Shown one piece after another: positions 26,731 to 34,955 of a stretch of DNA of 64,000 bases. Origin of the DNA: CBDCKN01 sp965219035 (GTDB taxonomy: Bacteria > Gemmatimonadota > Gemmatimonadetes > Longimicrobiales > Gaopeijiaceae); contig CBDCMR010000004.1 of assembly GCA_965219035.1 (NCBI GenBank), forward strand, positions 1,860,001-1,924,000, read 5' to 3'. The notes under the pieces are model-generated. The model searched no databases. It was not told the origin of the DNA and worked only from the letters and a program-made list of their open reading frames with translations. Position 1 is the stretch's first letter. Every line of letters starts with the position of its first letter. A program made the translations under genes and the position numbers.

Positions 26731-27333
26731 TCAGCGAGTGCGCATCCCGTCCAACAGGGTCGAGGTCGTCTGCCGGATGAGCCCATCAACGTCAACGGTA
26801 GCCAGGATCTGTCCCTCGATCACCAACGACGCCAGCCCATGTACGGCACTCCAGGCCACGTAGGCCTGCGCTCGGGGATCCTGCCGTTTGATCGTGCCGC
26901 TCCGCTGGTAGGACTGGATCACGCCGACCAACTCTTCGAACAACGCGTTTGCGGCCTCCCTCAACTCAGGTTGGTCCTCGCGAGTGAGCGCCTCCTTGCC
27001 GTACATCAGGCGGTAGTGCGCCGGATTCTCGAGAGCGAAGCGCACGTACTCCTCTGCAATGCGCCGGAGCTGCTCGACGCTGGTTGGGGCGCCCGCCTCA
27101 ATGGCCTGCAGGCGGCCTCCTAGACGCTTGAACCCGGCCGCGGCGACCGCAACCAGAAGCGCGGACTTGTCCGCGAAGTGGCGATAGGGTGCAGACCGCG
27201 ATACGCCGAGGCGCCGTCCGATCGCCCTCATCGTCACGCTCGCAGCCCCTCCCTCGGCGATCATGGCGGCGGCTTCCGCGAGCAGTGCCGCCCGAAGGTC
27301 TCCGTGATGATATGTGCCGGCTTGGTCGGTCAT
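26731..27333 (-). CDS. TetR/AcrR-family regulator (WHG/TetR_C_33 domain)
   Basis: 200 aa from the ATG complementary to 27331-27333. The N-terminal HTH (LLAEAAAMIAEGGAASVTMR, AIGRRLGVSRSAPYRHFADK) is followed by a C-terminal ligand domain with the WHG-type pattern (YRLMYGKEAL, AYVAWSAVHGLASLVIEG). It is transcribed away from the DUF5671 operon, with two palindromes of the same GTTGAC/GTCAAC type in between, so it most likely represses both itself and that operon. Effector unknown. Confidence 0.85.
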   Translation of the reverse strand: MTDQAGTYHHGDLRAALLAEAAAMIAEGGAASVTMRAIGRRLGVSRSAPYRHFADKSALLVAVAAAGFKRLGGRLQAIEAGAPTSVEQLRRIAEEYVRFALENPAHYRLMYGKEALTREDQPELREAANALFEELVGVIQSYQRSGTIKRQDPRAQAYVAWSAVHGLASLVIEGQILATVDVDGLIRQTTSTLLDGMRTR

Positions 27334-27353
27334 GCGCCCAACATGAACGAAGA

Positions 27354-27397
27354 TGTTGACACCGTCAACTCCCAAGTGTATGTTGACGGCGTCAACA
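27354..27397. promoter_or_regulatory. Two palindromic TetR operators overlapping a promoter
   Basis: Operator 1: GTTGACACCGTCAAC (27355-27369). Operator 2: TGTTGACGGCGTCAACA (27381-27397). Centres are 27 bp apart. A plus-strand promoter fits inside: TTGACA at 27357-27362, 16 bp, then TATGTT at 27379-27384. Bound repressor would cover both promoter boxes of the DUF5671 operon. Confidence 0.7.
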
Positions 27398-27468
27398 ATG
27401 ACCACCCTGGCTTTGACAGGGCTTCCGCGGTCCTCAAACCGAGCTCAACATCCACAGAGGAACAGCCG

Positions 27469-28113
27469 ATGGCCATCAACGAAGAGGTAACCGGATTTCT
27501 GAAGGAAGGCCTCGAGCGGGGCCTGCCGCGCGAGCAGCTCGAGGAGGTCCTCCTCGACACCGGGTGGCCCCCCGACCAGGTTCGAGGCGCCCTGAGAGCG
27601 TTCGCCGACGTCACCTTTCCGATCCCCGTCCCACGCCCGAAGCCGTACCTGTCCGCCCGCGAGGCCTTCGTCTACCTCGTTCTCTTCAGCACGCTGTACG
27701 TGAGCGCGTTCAGCCTGGGCAGCCTCCTATTCGAGCTCATCAACCGGGCGTTCCCTGACCCCTCCGCCGATCCGGCCGTCGCTCTGGAGGCGAGTCGAGA
27801 GGTGATCCGGTGGTCGATCTCTTGGCTGATCGTGACCTTCCCCGTCTTCGTCCTCGTCTCGTGGACGAACGACCGGGCTGTACGGGACGATCCGAGCCGA
27901 CGGCTCTCGAAGGTGCGGCGGTGGCTGACCTACGTGACCCTCTTCGTGGGGGCAAGCATCCTGATCGGTGTCGCGACGAGCATCGTCTACAACCTCCTCG
28001 GCGGCGAGATGACGACCCGTTTCGTTCTCAAGGTCCTCACGGTCGGCACAATCACCGGCTCGGTGTTCGGATACTTTCTCCGGGACCTCCGTAAGGAGGA
28101 GGTCGCGGAATGA
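27469..28113 (+). CDS. DUF5671 membrane protein
   Basis: 214 aa, starting at the ATG after AGAGGAACAGCCG. A soluble N-terminus of about 55 residues (GFLKEGLERGLPREQLEEVL, LDTGWPPDQVRGAL) resembles a small helical domain. Four or five membrane spans of the DUF5671 type follow (LSAREAFVYLVLFSTLYVSA, WSISWLIVTFPVFVLVSW). Function of the family is unknown. The stop overlaps the next start by 4 bp (ATGA), so the two are an operon under the divergent TetR regulator. Confidence 0.8.
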   Translation: MAINEEVTGFLKEGLERGLPREQLEEVLLDTGWPPDQVRGALRAFADVTFPIPVPRPKPYLSAREAFVYLVLFSTLYVSAFSLGSLLFELINRAFPDPSADPAVALEASREVIRWSISWLIVTFPVFVLVSWTNDRAVRDDPSRRLSKVRRWLTYVTLFVGASILIGVATSIVYNLLGGEMTTRFVLKVLTVGTITGSVFGYFLRDLRKEEVAE

Positions 28114-28637
28114 AGACCTCGCCTGGATCGGTGCTGTTTGGAGCTTCGGTGGCGACGGTCATCGTGGCCGTGGTGGCCGGACTCTTCATCCTCGGGTCCC
28201 CGATGGACGAGCGCGCGCGTCGGGTCGACGATCGGCGAGTGGCGGACCTGCATGGGATCGTGGCGGCCACCGATCTCTACTGGACCCGGCACTCCCGGTT
28301 GCCGGCGTCCCTAGACGATCTCACCGCCGAGCCCGGCGTGAGCATCAGCACCGGCGACCCCGTAAGCTCGGAGATCTACGGCTACCAGCCGCTGGACAGC
28401 GCCCACTACGAGGTATGCGCGAGCTTCGAGCGGGAGTCTGCTGAGACCTCCGGGGACCCGGCGATGATCCCTCCGATCGTCCAGGAGAGCTGTCAGATCT
28501 GCCATCGTCCGGGCTCGGTCGCGCCGAACCAGGGGGGCGAGGCGGTCACTGCGCACATCCAGCTCCGCAACCTCTGGGCCCACGGGTCTGGACGGCAGTG
28601 CTTTCAGCTCCAGGCCGAAGAAATCACGCGCAATTAA
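28110..28637 (+). CDS. Membrane-anchored hypothetical protein with a CXXCH motif
   Basis: 175 aa, translationally coupled to the DUF5671 gene. One N-terminal anchor (VATVIVAVVAGLFILG) is followed by a periplasmic-looking domain (DLHGIVAATDLYWTRHSRLP, YGYQPLDSAHYEVCASFERE) seen in partners of DUF5671 proteins. Between about residues 121 and 142 lies CQICHRPGSVAPN, a c-type heme motif identical in style to the start of cytochrome c domains. The rest of such a domain is absent, and the original family text resumes at LWAHGSGRQCFQL. It may be a heme-binding graft or a recombination scar. Function unknown. Confidence 0.65.
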   Translation: MKTSPGSVLFGASVATVIVAVVAGLFILGSPMDERARRVDDRRVADLHGIVAATDLYWTRHSRLPASLDDLTAEPGVSISTGDPVSSEIYGYQPLDSAHYEVCASFERESAETSGDPAMIPPIVQESCQICHRPGSVAPNQGGEAVTAHIQLRNLWAHGSGRQCFQLQAEEITRN

Positions 28638-28733
28638 AGGTGAAGCACGTGCCCCCTTGAGACATCGGATGACCGAGGCCGGCCCTAGACTCGCCACCGT
28701 TTTCGTCGGGATCCATGCAACCTTACCTCCATC

Positions 28734-29521
28734 TCAGTCGATCCAGGCCGACGTGATGGTTTTCGAGTCGTCCCACGTCCTATGCCCTCCGCAGCCGGCA
28801 GGACCACCGTAGATCCGGACCACCGGCCGAGCAAGGAGGCCGCCCGCTTCTTCCAGATGTGCCCGCCGCCTGCTCCCTGCGACCAGGCCGGGCGGAGACT
28901 CTCTTCCATCCATGTAGATGTTCGTGAGGCCCAACGGCTCCCAGAAGCGTGAACGCAGCTCGTCGCGCACCGTCGAGCCCGTAACCGCTTCTGCAATCAT
29001 GCCGAGGAGGTAATATCCGGTCTGCGAGGCGCTCCATCCGGTGCCGGGGCGAAATCGGGAGGCGCGACGAAGGTCCACCGCATCGGCGACAAAGCGGGAC
29101 CGGATCCCCAGCGAAAAAATGGTGTCGGCCGGACCGCTCACCGAGAGCGTCGCCACCCGTTGGGAAGCGGCCAGCGCTATGGTCCCAGAGGATGCCCCGA
29201 TCGATGCGGTGATCGTTGCCGTACCGTTGCCGACGGATGTGACCAGACCTGGTCCGCTAACCTGGAGGACGCCCTCGTCGCTGGTGACGCAGCTCAGGAA
29301 GGCGGTCGAATGTGGATTGCCCACCGAGTCTGTGGCCACCACCTCCAGCTGCACTCGTTGGCCGATGGAGTGGAAGGTGTCGATGGCCGCGGTCAAGGTG
29401 ATGATGACAGGAACCTCGAGTGGATTCGTGGCAGAGTCGCCGCAGCCAGCGGACCCCGCGACGGCGGGCAACGCCGCGGAGGGCGATGACCCCCGAGTGA
29501 ATGCCTCGGCGCATGGCGCAT
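28734..29521 (-). pseudogene. Chimeric remnant: Ig-like (Big_2) lipoprotein joined to a serine-hydrolase fragment
   Basis: The first half looks like a lipoprotein (PAVAGSAGCGDSATNP) with a Big_2-type domain (QRVQLEVVATDSVGNPHSTA, GTATITASIGASSGTIAL). At about FVADAVDLRRAS it changes abruptly to a class-C beta-lactamase-family fragment (FRPGTGWSASQTGYYLLGMI, WEPLGLTNIYMDG). The motif that should read Y-x-N (YSNTGY) is SASQTGY, so that active-site motif is lost. The hydrolase piece lacks the SxxK region and its end is out of frame. The start is unclear: the ATG at 29521 needs a frameshift to reach the lipobox. Non-functional fusion. Confidence 0.6.
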
Positions 29522-29723
29522 ATGCAGCCGCCTTCGGTCTAGTGATGCAGTGGGAATCCCGGTTGTCCGGGGCCTCTGTGTGTCCGCTGTGAAAGAGGAG
29601 TACGAGAGGTGGCGGCTCTCCCTTTCTGCCCTCCGAAGAGTCCTCTGTCGCGGCCGGCTTCCTAGCCGCATGTTTGCCCCTTTGGTACCGTCGCCGTTCC
29701 ACGTCGGAAGCGGGAGGACACTC

Positions 29724-30815
29724 ATGCGCGACATCCTGACCACCCTCGGGGCGGCCTTCCTGACCCTCATCCTTGTGGCCGCGTTCATGGTCCGAGCCCC
29801 TGAGCCCCTACCCGCCGACACAGACGGCCGCATGGCCACAGCGGCCAGAGCGTACGTCGGAACCCTCAGTAGTGCCGAGCGCGATCGCGGCACGTGGGAG
29901 CTGGATGCGGAGCAACGCTTCGATTGGCATTTCATACCTCGCGAGCGATACGGTGTCCGGCTCAAGGACATGAACCCGGAGCAGCGCACCGCCGCCCACG
30001 GGCTCCTGCAGAGCGTTCTCAGCTCGCAGGGCTACCTGAAGGCGACCGGGGTCATGCAGCTCGAGGGGATCCTCGGCCAGATCGAGGGCCGGCCGGATCG
30101 ACGTGATCCCGAGGACTACTACTTCAACATCTTCGGCGCCCCCTCCGAGGACGGGGCCTGGGCCTGGCGGTTCGAGGGACACCACATCTCGATGAACTTC
30201 GCCGCGGCCGGAGGCGGTCCTCCGTCTGTGACTCCGGCGTTCCTGGGTTCGAATCCGCACGTGGTGGGAGAGGGCCCGAACGCCGGGCGACGCCTCCTGG
30301 GATCCGAGGAGGATCTGGCCCGCGAGCTCCTGGCCCTCCTCACCGACGCCCAACTCCGGACCGTCATCATCGAGGCGGAAGCTCCCCCCGACATCGTCAC
30401 CGGGAACGCGCGGACGGTGGAGCTGGATCGCTTCGAAGGGCTGCCCGCCTCGGAAATGAACGATGCGCAGAGTCACGCGCTGATGCATGTCATCGAGGAA
30501 TACCTGAACAATGCCAACGCCGACGTTGCCGACGCGGAGATGCAGCGCATCCACGAGGCCGGACTCGAGAACCTCCACTTCGCGTGGGTGGGGAGCACGG
30601 AGCGCGGCGAGGGTCACTACTACCGCATCCACGGACCCACTGTGCTGATCGAGTACGACAACGTACAGGGTGGAGCCAACCACGTGCATTCGGTGTGGCG
30701 GGACCCCCAGAACGACTTCGGAGACGATCTGCTCCGCCGGCATTACGAGGAAGCGGAGCACCATCAGAACGACCGTTCCCCGAGCAGATCATCACCGGCC
30801 AAGGACGAGGCTTGA
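29724..30815 (+). CDS. DUF3500 domain protein, exported
   Basis: 363 aa from the ATG after GGGAGGACACTC. A signal or anchor segment (LTTLGAAFLTLILVAAFMV) is followed by the DUF3500 domain over most of the protein. Conserved stretches include FDWHFIPRERYGVRLKDM, YYFNIFGAPS, WAWRFEGHHISMNF, AWVGSTERGEGHYYRIHGPT and NHVHSVWRDPQNDFGDDLL. The many His, Trp and acidic residues suggest metal or ligand binding, but no activity is established for the family. It stands alone. Confidence 0.88.
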   Translation: MRDILTTLGAAFLTLILVAAFMVRAPEPLPADTDGRMATAARAYVGTLSSAERDRGTWELDAEQRFDWHFIPRERYGVRLKDMNPEQRTAAHGLLQSVLSSQGYLKATGVMQLEGILGQIEGRPDRRDPEDYYFNIFGAPSEDGAWAWRFEGHHISMNFAAAGGGPPSVTPAFLGSNPHVVGEGPNAGRRLLGSEEDLARELLALLTDAQLRTVIIEAEAPPDIVTGNARTVELDRFEGLPASEMNDAQSHALMHVIEEYLNNANADVADAEMQRIHEAGLENLHFAWVGSTERGEGHYYRIHGPTVLIEYDNVQGGANHVHSVWRDPQNDFGDDLLRRHYEEAEHHQNDRSPSRSSPAKDEA

Positions 30816-30909
30816 GCTCCATCAACGAAGGGGGGGGTGCCGGTCTGCCACGCGCCTAATCTTGTGACCGCTCACACGACTAGCGTCGCATGTCGATACA
30901 GGGTCGTGG

Positions 30910-31899
30910 TCAGACGCTAACCTGCACAACCACCTTCCCCATGGCCTGACCGGATTCCATGCGGGCATGGGCCCCTGCCACATCTTCAAGGGCATAGGGT
31001 TCGCCATCCATCAGCGGGCGGATCTGCCCGGCTTCCGCAAGGGCGGCAATCTCCCGCATGATCTGGCCGTGCGCGGCCGCGCCCACTCCATGCAACAACG
31101 GGATCAGCATCATGACGGCGATATGCTGCAATCCCTTTAGGTGCAAAGGCGTCAAATTCTGGGTCGAATTGGTCTGGCAGCTGATCACCGTGCCCTTCAG
31201 TTTGGCGGCGGCCCAGGATTTTGGGAGATTTTCACCTCCAACCGTATCATAGACGATATCGAAGCCGGCCCCACCCGTATGGGCGACGACGTAGTCCTCA
31301 ACGCTGTTTTCCCGATAGTTGATGGGAATGGCGCCAAACTCGCTGACCACGGCAGCCTTTTCCGGGCCGGATACGGTGGTGTAGACCTTGGCCCCCCGGG
31401 CGATGGCAATCTGTATGGCGACATGGCCGACACCGCCCGCGCCCGCGTGCACCAAAACAGTCTGGCCCCAGCCTACATTGGCGCCATCGACCAGGCCTTC
31501 CCAGGCGGTCAGACAGACCAGGGGCAGTGCCGCGGCTTCCACCATGGACAGATTGGTCGGCTTCGGCGCCAGAAAATCAGCATCACAGGCCATGAATTCG
31601 GCCAAGGCCCCGCCCGTACCCTTGACCCCGCCGGCACAGCCATAGACCTCTTCGCCTATCGCGAAACCGCTGACATCGACGCCAACCGCCTCCACCACGC
31701 CGGCCACATCGCCCTGTAGCACGGCGGGCATATCGGGGCCCAAAGGCGGACCAAGCTTGCGGATCTTCCAATCCACCGGATTGACCGAAGTCGCCGCGAC
31801 CCGCACCAGAACCTGGCTGGGGCCGATCCGTGGCACCGGGATATCCGCCGCTTCGAAGACCGATGGTTCGCCGCTTTCGCGGATGATCATTGCTTTCAT
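30910..31899 (-). CDS. Zinc-less MDR oxidoreductase (quinone-oxidoreductase type)
   Basis: 329 aa. The N-terminal GroES-like domain (SQVLVRVAATSVNPVDWKIR) lacks the zinc-binding Cys/His set. The Rossmann domain carries GAGGVGHVAIQIA (about residues 152-164). The C-terminal ALEDVAGAHARMESGQAMGK is the usual end. Members reduce quinones, enones or similar compounds with NADPH; substrate unknown. GGGG lies about 12-15 bases before the ATG. It is a monocistronic unit, convergent with the DUF3500 gene. Confidence 0.88.
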   Translation of the reverse strand: MKAMIIRESGEPSVFEAADIPVPRIGPSQVLVRVAATSVNPVDWKIRKLGPPLGPDMPAVLQGDVAGVVEAVGVDVSGFAIGEEVYGCAGGVKGTGGALAEFMACDADFLAPKPTNLSMVEAAALPLVCLTAWEGLVDGANVGWGQTVLVHAGAGGVGHVAIQIAIARGAKVYTTVSGPEKAAVVSEFGAIPINYRENSVEDYVVAHTGGAGFDIVYDTVGGENLPKSWAAAKLKGTVISCQTNSTQNLTPLHLKGLQHIAVMMLIPLLHGVGAAAHGQIMREIAALAEAGQIRPLMDGEPYALEDVAGAHARMESGQAMGKVVVQVSV

Positions 31900-32198
31900 A
31901 ATTACATTTTACCCCTTCCCGGACCCAATCTCCAGAACCCTCGCACCCCGTAGGGCCGCGGAGGGGCAGCGGAGATCGAGGAGCAGGTTGAAGCCGGGTA
32001 GGCCGGGTTCGTATGGACTGGGGAGCTTTGTGAGCTTCTGGGGGAATACGAGAGGGACGGGAGGCCTATCCGTCGATGGCGGAGTTTATGGACCGGGTCG
32101 TGGGGTTCCTTCGGGAGTTTGCGGGGGGGGGCTGACGGGCTCAAGTTGACACTGCCCGTGCCCCGCGATCCGAGGCATGGTCGACCGAAAGGCCCCTA
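31900..32198. other. No gene recognised
   Basis: About 300 bp between the divergent MDR and lysAC genes. It must hold both promoters, but no convincing boxes were found. A G-run sits at 32123-32132. Confidence 0.45.
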
Positions 32199-34775
32199 TT
32201 GTCAGGCATACGCGTACCGTGGATCGTCCTCAAGTTCGGGGGAACGAGCGTCTCGACGCCCGAGAACTGGGGTACGATCGCCGATGTCGTGAACGAGCGA
32301 GTCGTCGAGGGCTTCCGACCGCTCATCGTTCAATCGGCTCTGGAGGGTGTGACCCTCCAGTTGGAACGGCTCGTAGAGGCAGCGAGCATGGGCGACGCGG
32401 CCCTGTCTGTCGAGAGCATCGCACAGGCGCACGCGGAACTGCTCGATGCAAGAGGTGTGCACCAGCCCGACCTGCTTGCGAGAGACGTCGACGAGCTGAC
32501 AACCCTGCTCGAAACGATCTCGATGGCCCGAGAGGCGAGCCCCGCCAACAAGGCGCGAGCCCTCGCCATTGGCGAGTACATGGCGACCCGCGTCGGGGCC
32601 GCCCTACTCGCCGCGTCGGGCGTGGAGGCCGTTTGGGTGGACGCCAGGGACCTCTTGGTCTCCGGGCCCTCAACCCGAGGAGATTGGGGTCACTACCTCT
32701 CAGCGGAGTGTGGCGCTGATCCAGACCCGGTGCTGGACCGCAAGCTCGCCAGCCTTGGGGATGTCATTATCACGCAGGGTTTCGTTGCTCGGGACGAAGA
32801 GGGCAACACGGTGGTCCTCGGAAAGGGCGGATCGGACACCTCCGCCGCCTACCTCGCAGGACACCTGGAGGCCGAGCGCGTCGAGATTTGGACCGACGTG
32901 CCCGGCCTGTTCACCGCAAATCCCCACGTCGTGCGCGCGGCGCGTCTACTTCGCCGCCTCGACCATGGAGAGGCTCAGGAGATCGCTACGACCGGCGCGA
33001 GCATCGTTCACCCTCGCTGTATCCCAGCGTTGAGAGATCGGGGCATTCCGATCCACATTCGGAGCACGCTTTTCCCCGACCACCCAGGTACAATCATCTC
33101 GCGTTGGCCAGACAGGGGAGTCCCCCAGCTCAAGGCGATCTCGGTCCGGCGAGGGGTATGTCTCGTATCGATGGAAACCCTGGGCATGTGGCAGCAAGTC
33201 GGCTTCCTGGCCGACGTGTTCGACTGTTTTCGTAGACGGGGCATCTCGGTGGACATGGTGTCGACGTCCGAGACGACCGTCACCGTTTCGCTCGACGCTG
33301 ACGCCATCGAACTCGACTCGGACAGCTTGTCTGCCCTACTGGAAGATCTGGGCGCCTATTGTCGGGCTCGTCTGATCCACTCCTGCGCCGCTATCAGCCT
33401 TGTCGGGCGAGGCGTACGAGCGCTCCTGCACCGTCTCAGCCCGGTATTCGAGGCGTTCGAGGAGCACCCGGTGCACATGGTCAGTCAGGCAGCCAGCGAC
33501 CTGAACCTCACGTTCGTCGTGGACGAGGATCGAGCCGAGAAGCTGACCCGTGATCTTCATGCCCTCCTGGTTTCTGAAGCCTCCGATCCGGAAGTATTCG
33601 GGCCCACGTGGGAGGAGTTGGTGTCCCCTGAACCGCACCCCCGCCCACACGCTTGGTGGATCGACCAGGCACCACGTCTCGAAGAGATCGCTCGCCTGCA
33701 CCGTTCGGCGTTCGTGTACGACCTCGAGACGATTCGGGATCGCGCGCAGCGCGTGCGAGCCGTCACGGGCATCGACCAGGTCTTCTACGCGATGAAGGCG
33801 AACTCCCACGAGGGGATCCTCGCGGCAATCGAAGAAGAAGGCTTGGGCTTCGAGTGCGTCTCTCTACCCGAAGTGCATGCGGTACTCGATCGCTTCCCCG
33901 ACATCGAGCGGAAGCGGGTGTTGTTCACTCCCAACTTCGCACCCAAGGAAGAGTATCTCGCCGCCCTGGAGTTGGACGTCTGGCTGACGCTCGACAGCCT
34001 GTATCCGCTCCGGCACTGGCCCGAACTGTTCGAGGATCGTGATCTTCTCGTCCGGTTGGATCCGGGTGTCGGGAAGGGACATCACCACAACGTGCGGACG
34101 GCCGGCGGCCACTCGAAGTTCGGAGTGCCGCTCTTCGAGTTGGAGGAGTTGGGAGAGCTGTCGGGCACAGTTGGCGTGCGGATCGTAGGCCTTCATGCCC
34201 ACTCGGGAAGCGGCGTGTCATCCGCGGATCATTGGGTCGAGGTCGGAGAGATCCTCGGCGCTGCCGCGGATCGGTTGCCCCACGTACGCATCATGGACCT
34301 GGGCGGGGGCCTCGCCGTTCCGAGCCGCCCGGGGAAGTCCGACGTCGATCTCGTGCGTCTGGCGGAGGGCTTGGAGGGACTGAGGAAGAAACACCCCCGC
34401 CTCGAGATCTGGCTAGAGCCTGGACGCTACCTCGTTGCGGAGGCCGGAGTACTCGTCAGTCTGGTCACCCAGACCAAGGGCAAAGGGCGGCACCGATACG
34501 TAGGAATCTCCACAGGCATGAACTCGCTGATCCGACCAGCCCTATACGGGGCCCATCACGAGATCACCAACCTATCGCGCCTAGACGGCCACCCTGAGGA
34601 AGTCGTCACGGTCGTCGGGCCCATATGCGAGTCCGGGGACCGGCTCGGCGTCGACCGCCTGCTCCCCCGCACGAGCGAAGGCGACGTTCTCCTGATCGCG
34701 AACGCGGGTGCCTACGGGCGGGTGATGAGCTCGTCCTACAACCTACGGTCCCCCGCCACCGAGGTCGTGCTCTAG
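32199..34775 (+). CDS. lysAC: Bifunctional aspartate kinase / diaminopimelate decarboxylase
   Basis: 858 aa fusion catalysing the first and last steps of the lysine branch. The aspartokinase part (about 1-290) has KFGGTSVS, the catalytic-domain motif VVLGKGGSDTSAAYLA and a GASIVHPRC end. ACT regulatory domains follow (about 305-450), so lysine feedback is likely. The decarboxylase part (about 480-858) has the PLP lysine at about 533 (FYAMKANSHEGI), HSGSGV, the glycine loop MDLGGGLAVPS and CESGDRLG. The same fusion is known in Xanthomonadaceae. The start is a TTG with no strong ribosome site; the first residues (MSGIRVPWIVLKFGGTS) fit the family length. Confidence 0.92.
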   Translation: MSGIRVPWIVLKFGGTSVSTPENWGTIADVVNERVVEGFRPLIVQSALEGVTLQLERLVEAASMGDAALSVESIAQAHAELLDARGVHQPDLLARDVDELTTLLETISMAREASPANKARALAIGEYMATRVGAALLAASGVEAVWVDARDLLVSGPSTRGDWGHYLSAECGADPDPVLDRKLASLGDVIITQGFVARDEEGNTVVLGKGGSDTSAAYLAGHLEAERVEIWTDVPGLFTANPHVVRAARLLRRLDHGEAQEIATTGASIVHPRCIPALRDRGIPIHIRSTLFPDHPGTIISRWPDRGVPQLKAISVRRGVCLVSMETLGMWQQVGFLADVFDCFRRRGISVDMVSTSETTVTVSLDADAIELDSDSLSALLEDLGAYCRARLIHSCAAISLVGRGVRALLHRLSPVFEAFEEHPVHMVSQAASDLNLTFVVDEDRAEKLTRDLHALLVSEASDPEVFGPTWEELVSPEPHPRPHAWWIDQAPRLEEIARLHRSAFVYDLETIRDRAQRVRAVTGIDQVFYAMKANSHEGILAAIEEEGLGFECVSLPEVHAVLDRFPDIERKRVLFTPNFAPKEEYLAALELDVWLTLDSLYPLRHWPELFEDRDLLVRLDPGVGKGHHHNVRTAGGHSKFGVPLFELEELGELSGTVGVRIVGLHAHSGSGVSSADHWVEVGEILGAAADRLPHVRIMDLGGGLAVPSRPGKSDVDLVRLAEGLEGLRKKHPRLEIWLEPGRYLVAEAGVLVSLVTQTKGKGRHRYVGISTGMNSLIRPALYGAHHEITNLSRLDGHPEEVVTVVGPICESGDRLGVDRLLPRTSEGDVLLIANAGAYGRVMSSSYNLRSPATEVVL

Positions 34776-34955
34776 AAGCAAGGCGACGCGTGGTCGCTCC
34801 AGCAAGTAACCTGTTGTCCCAGCGGCTACGCTCAGGACGTGCTTGCAAGCGTCTGACGGGGTTTCTGCTTGCGCCTCCCGGGCCCGCTTTCGGATGTTGA
34901 CCTCGGTCTGATCCTCCGATGCCGAGGACCGCTCGATGTCCGATTCCGCCGCTCG

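Noticed and set aside
25831..27123. 430-codon reading of the SRPBCC gene
   Set aside because: The last 160 codons follow a one-base deletion and are antisense to the TetR gene; the natural stop is at 26664-26666.
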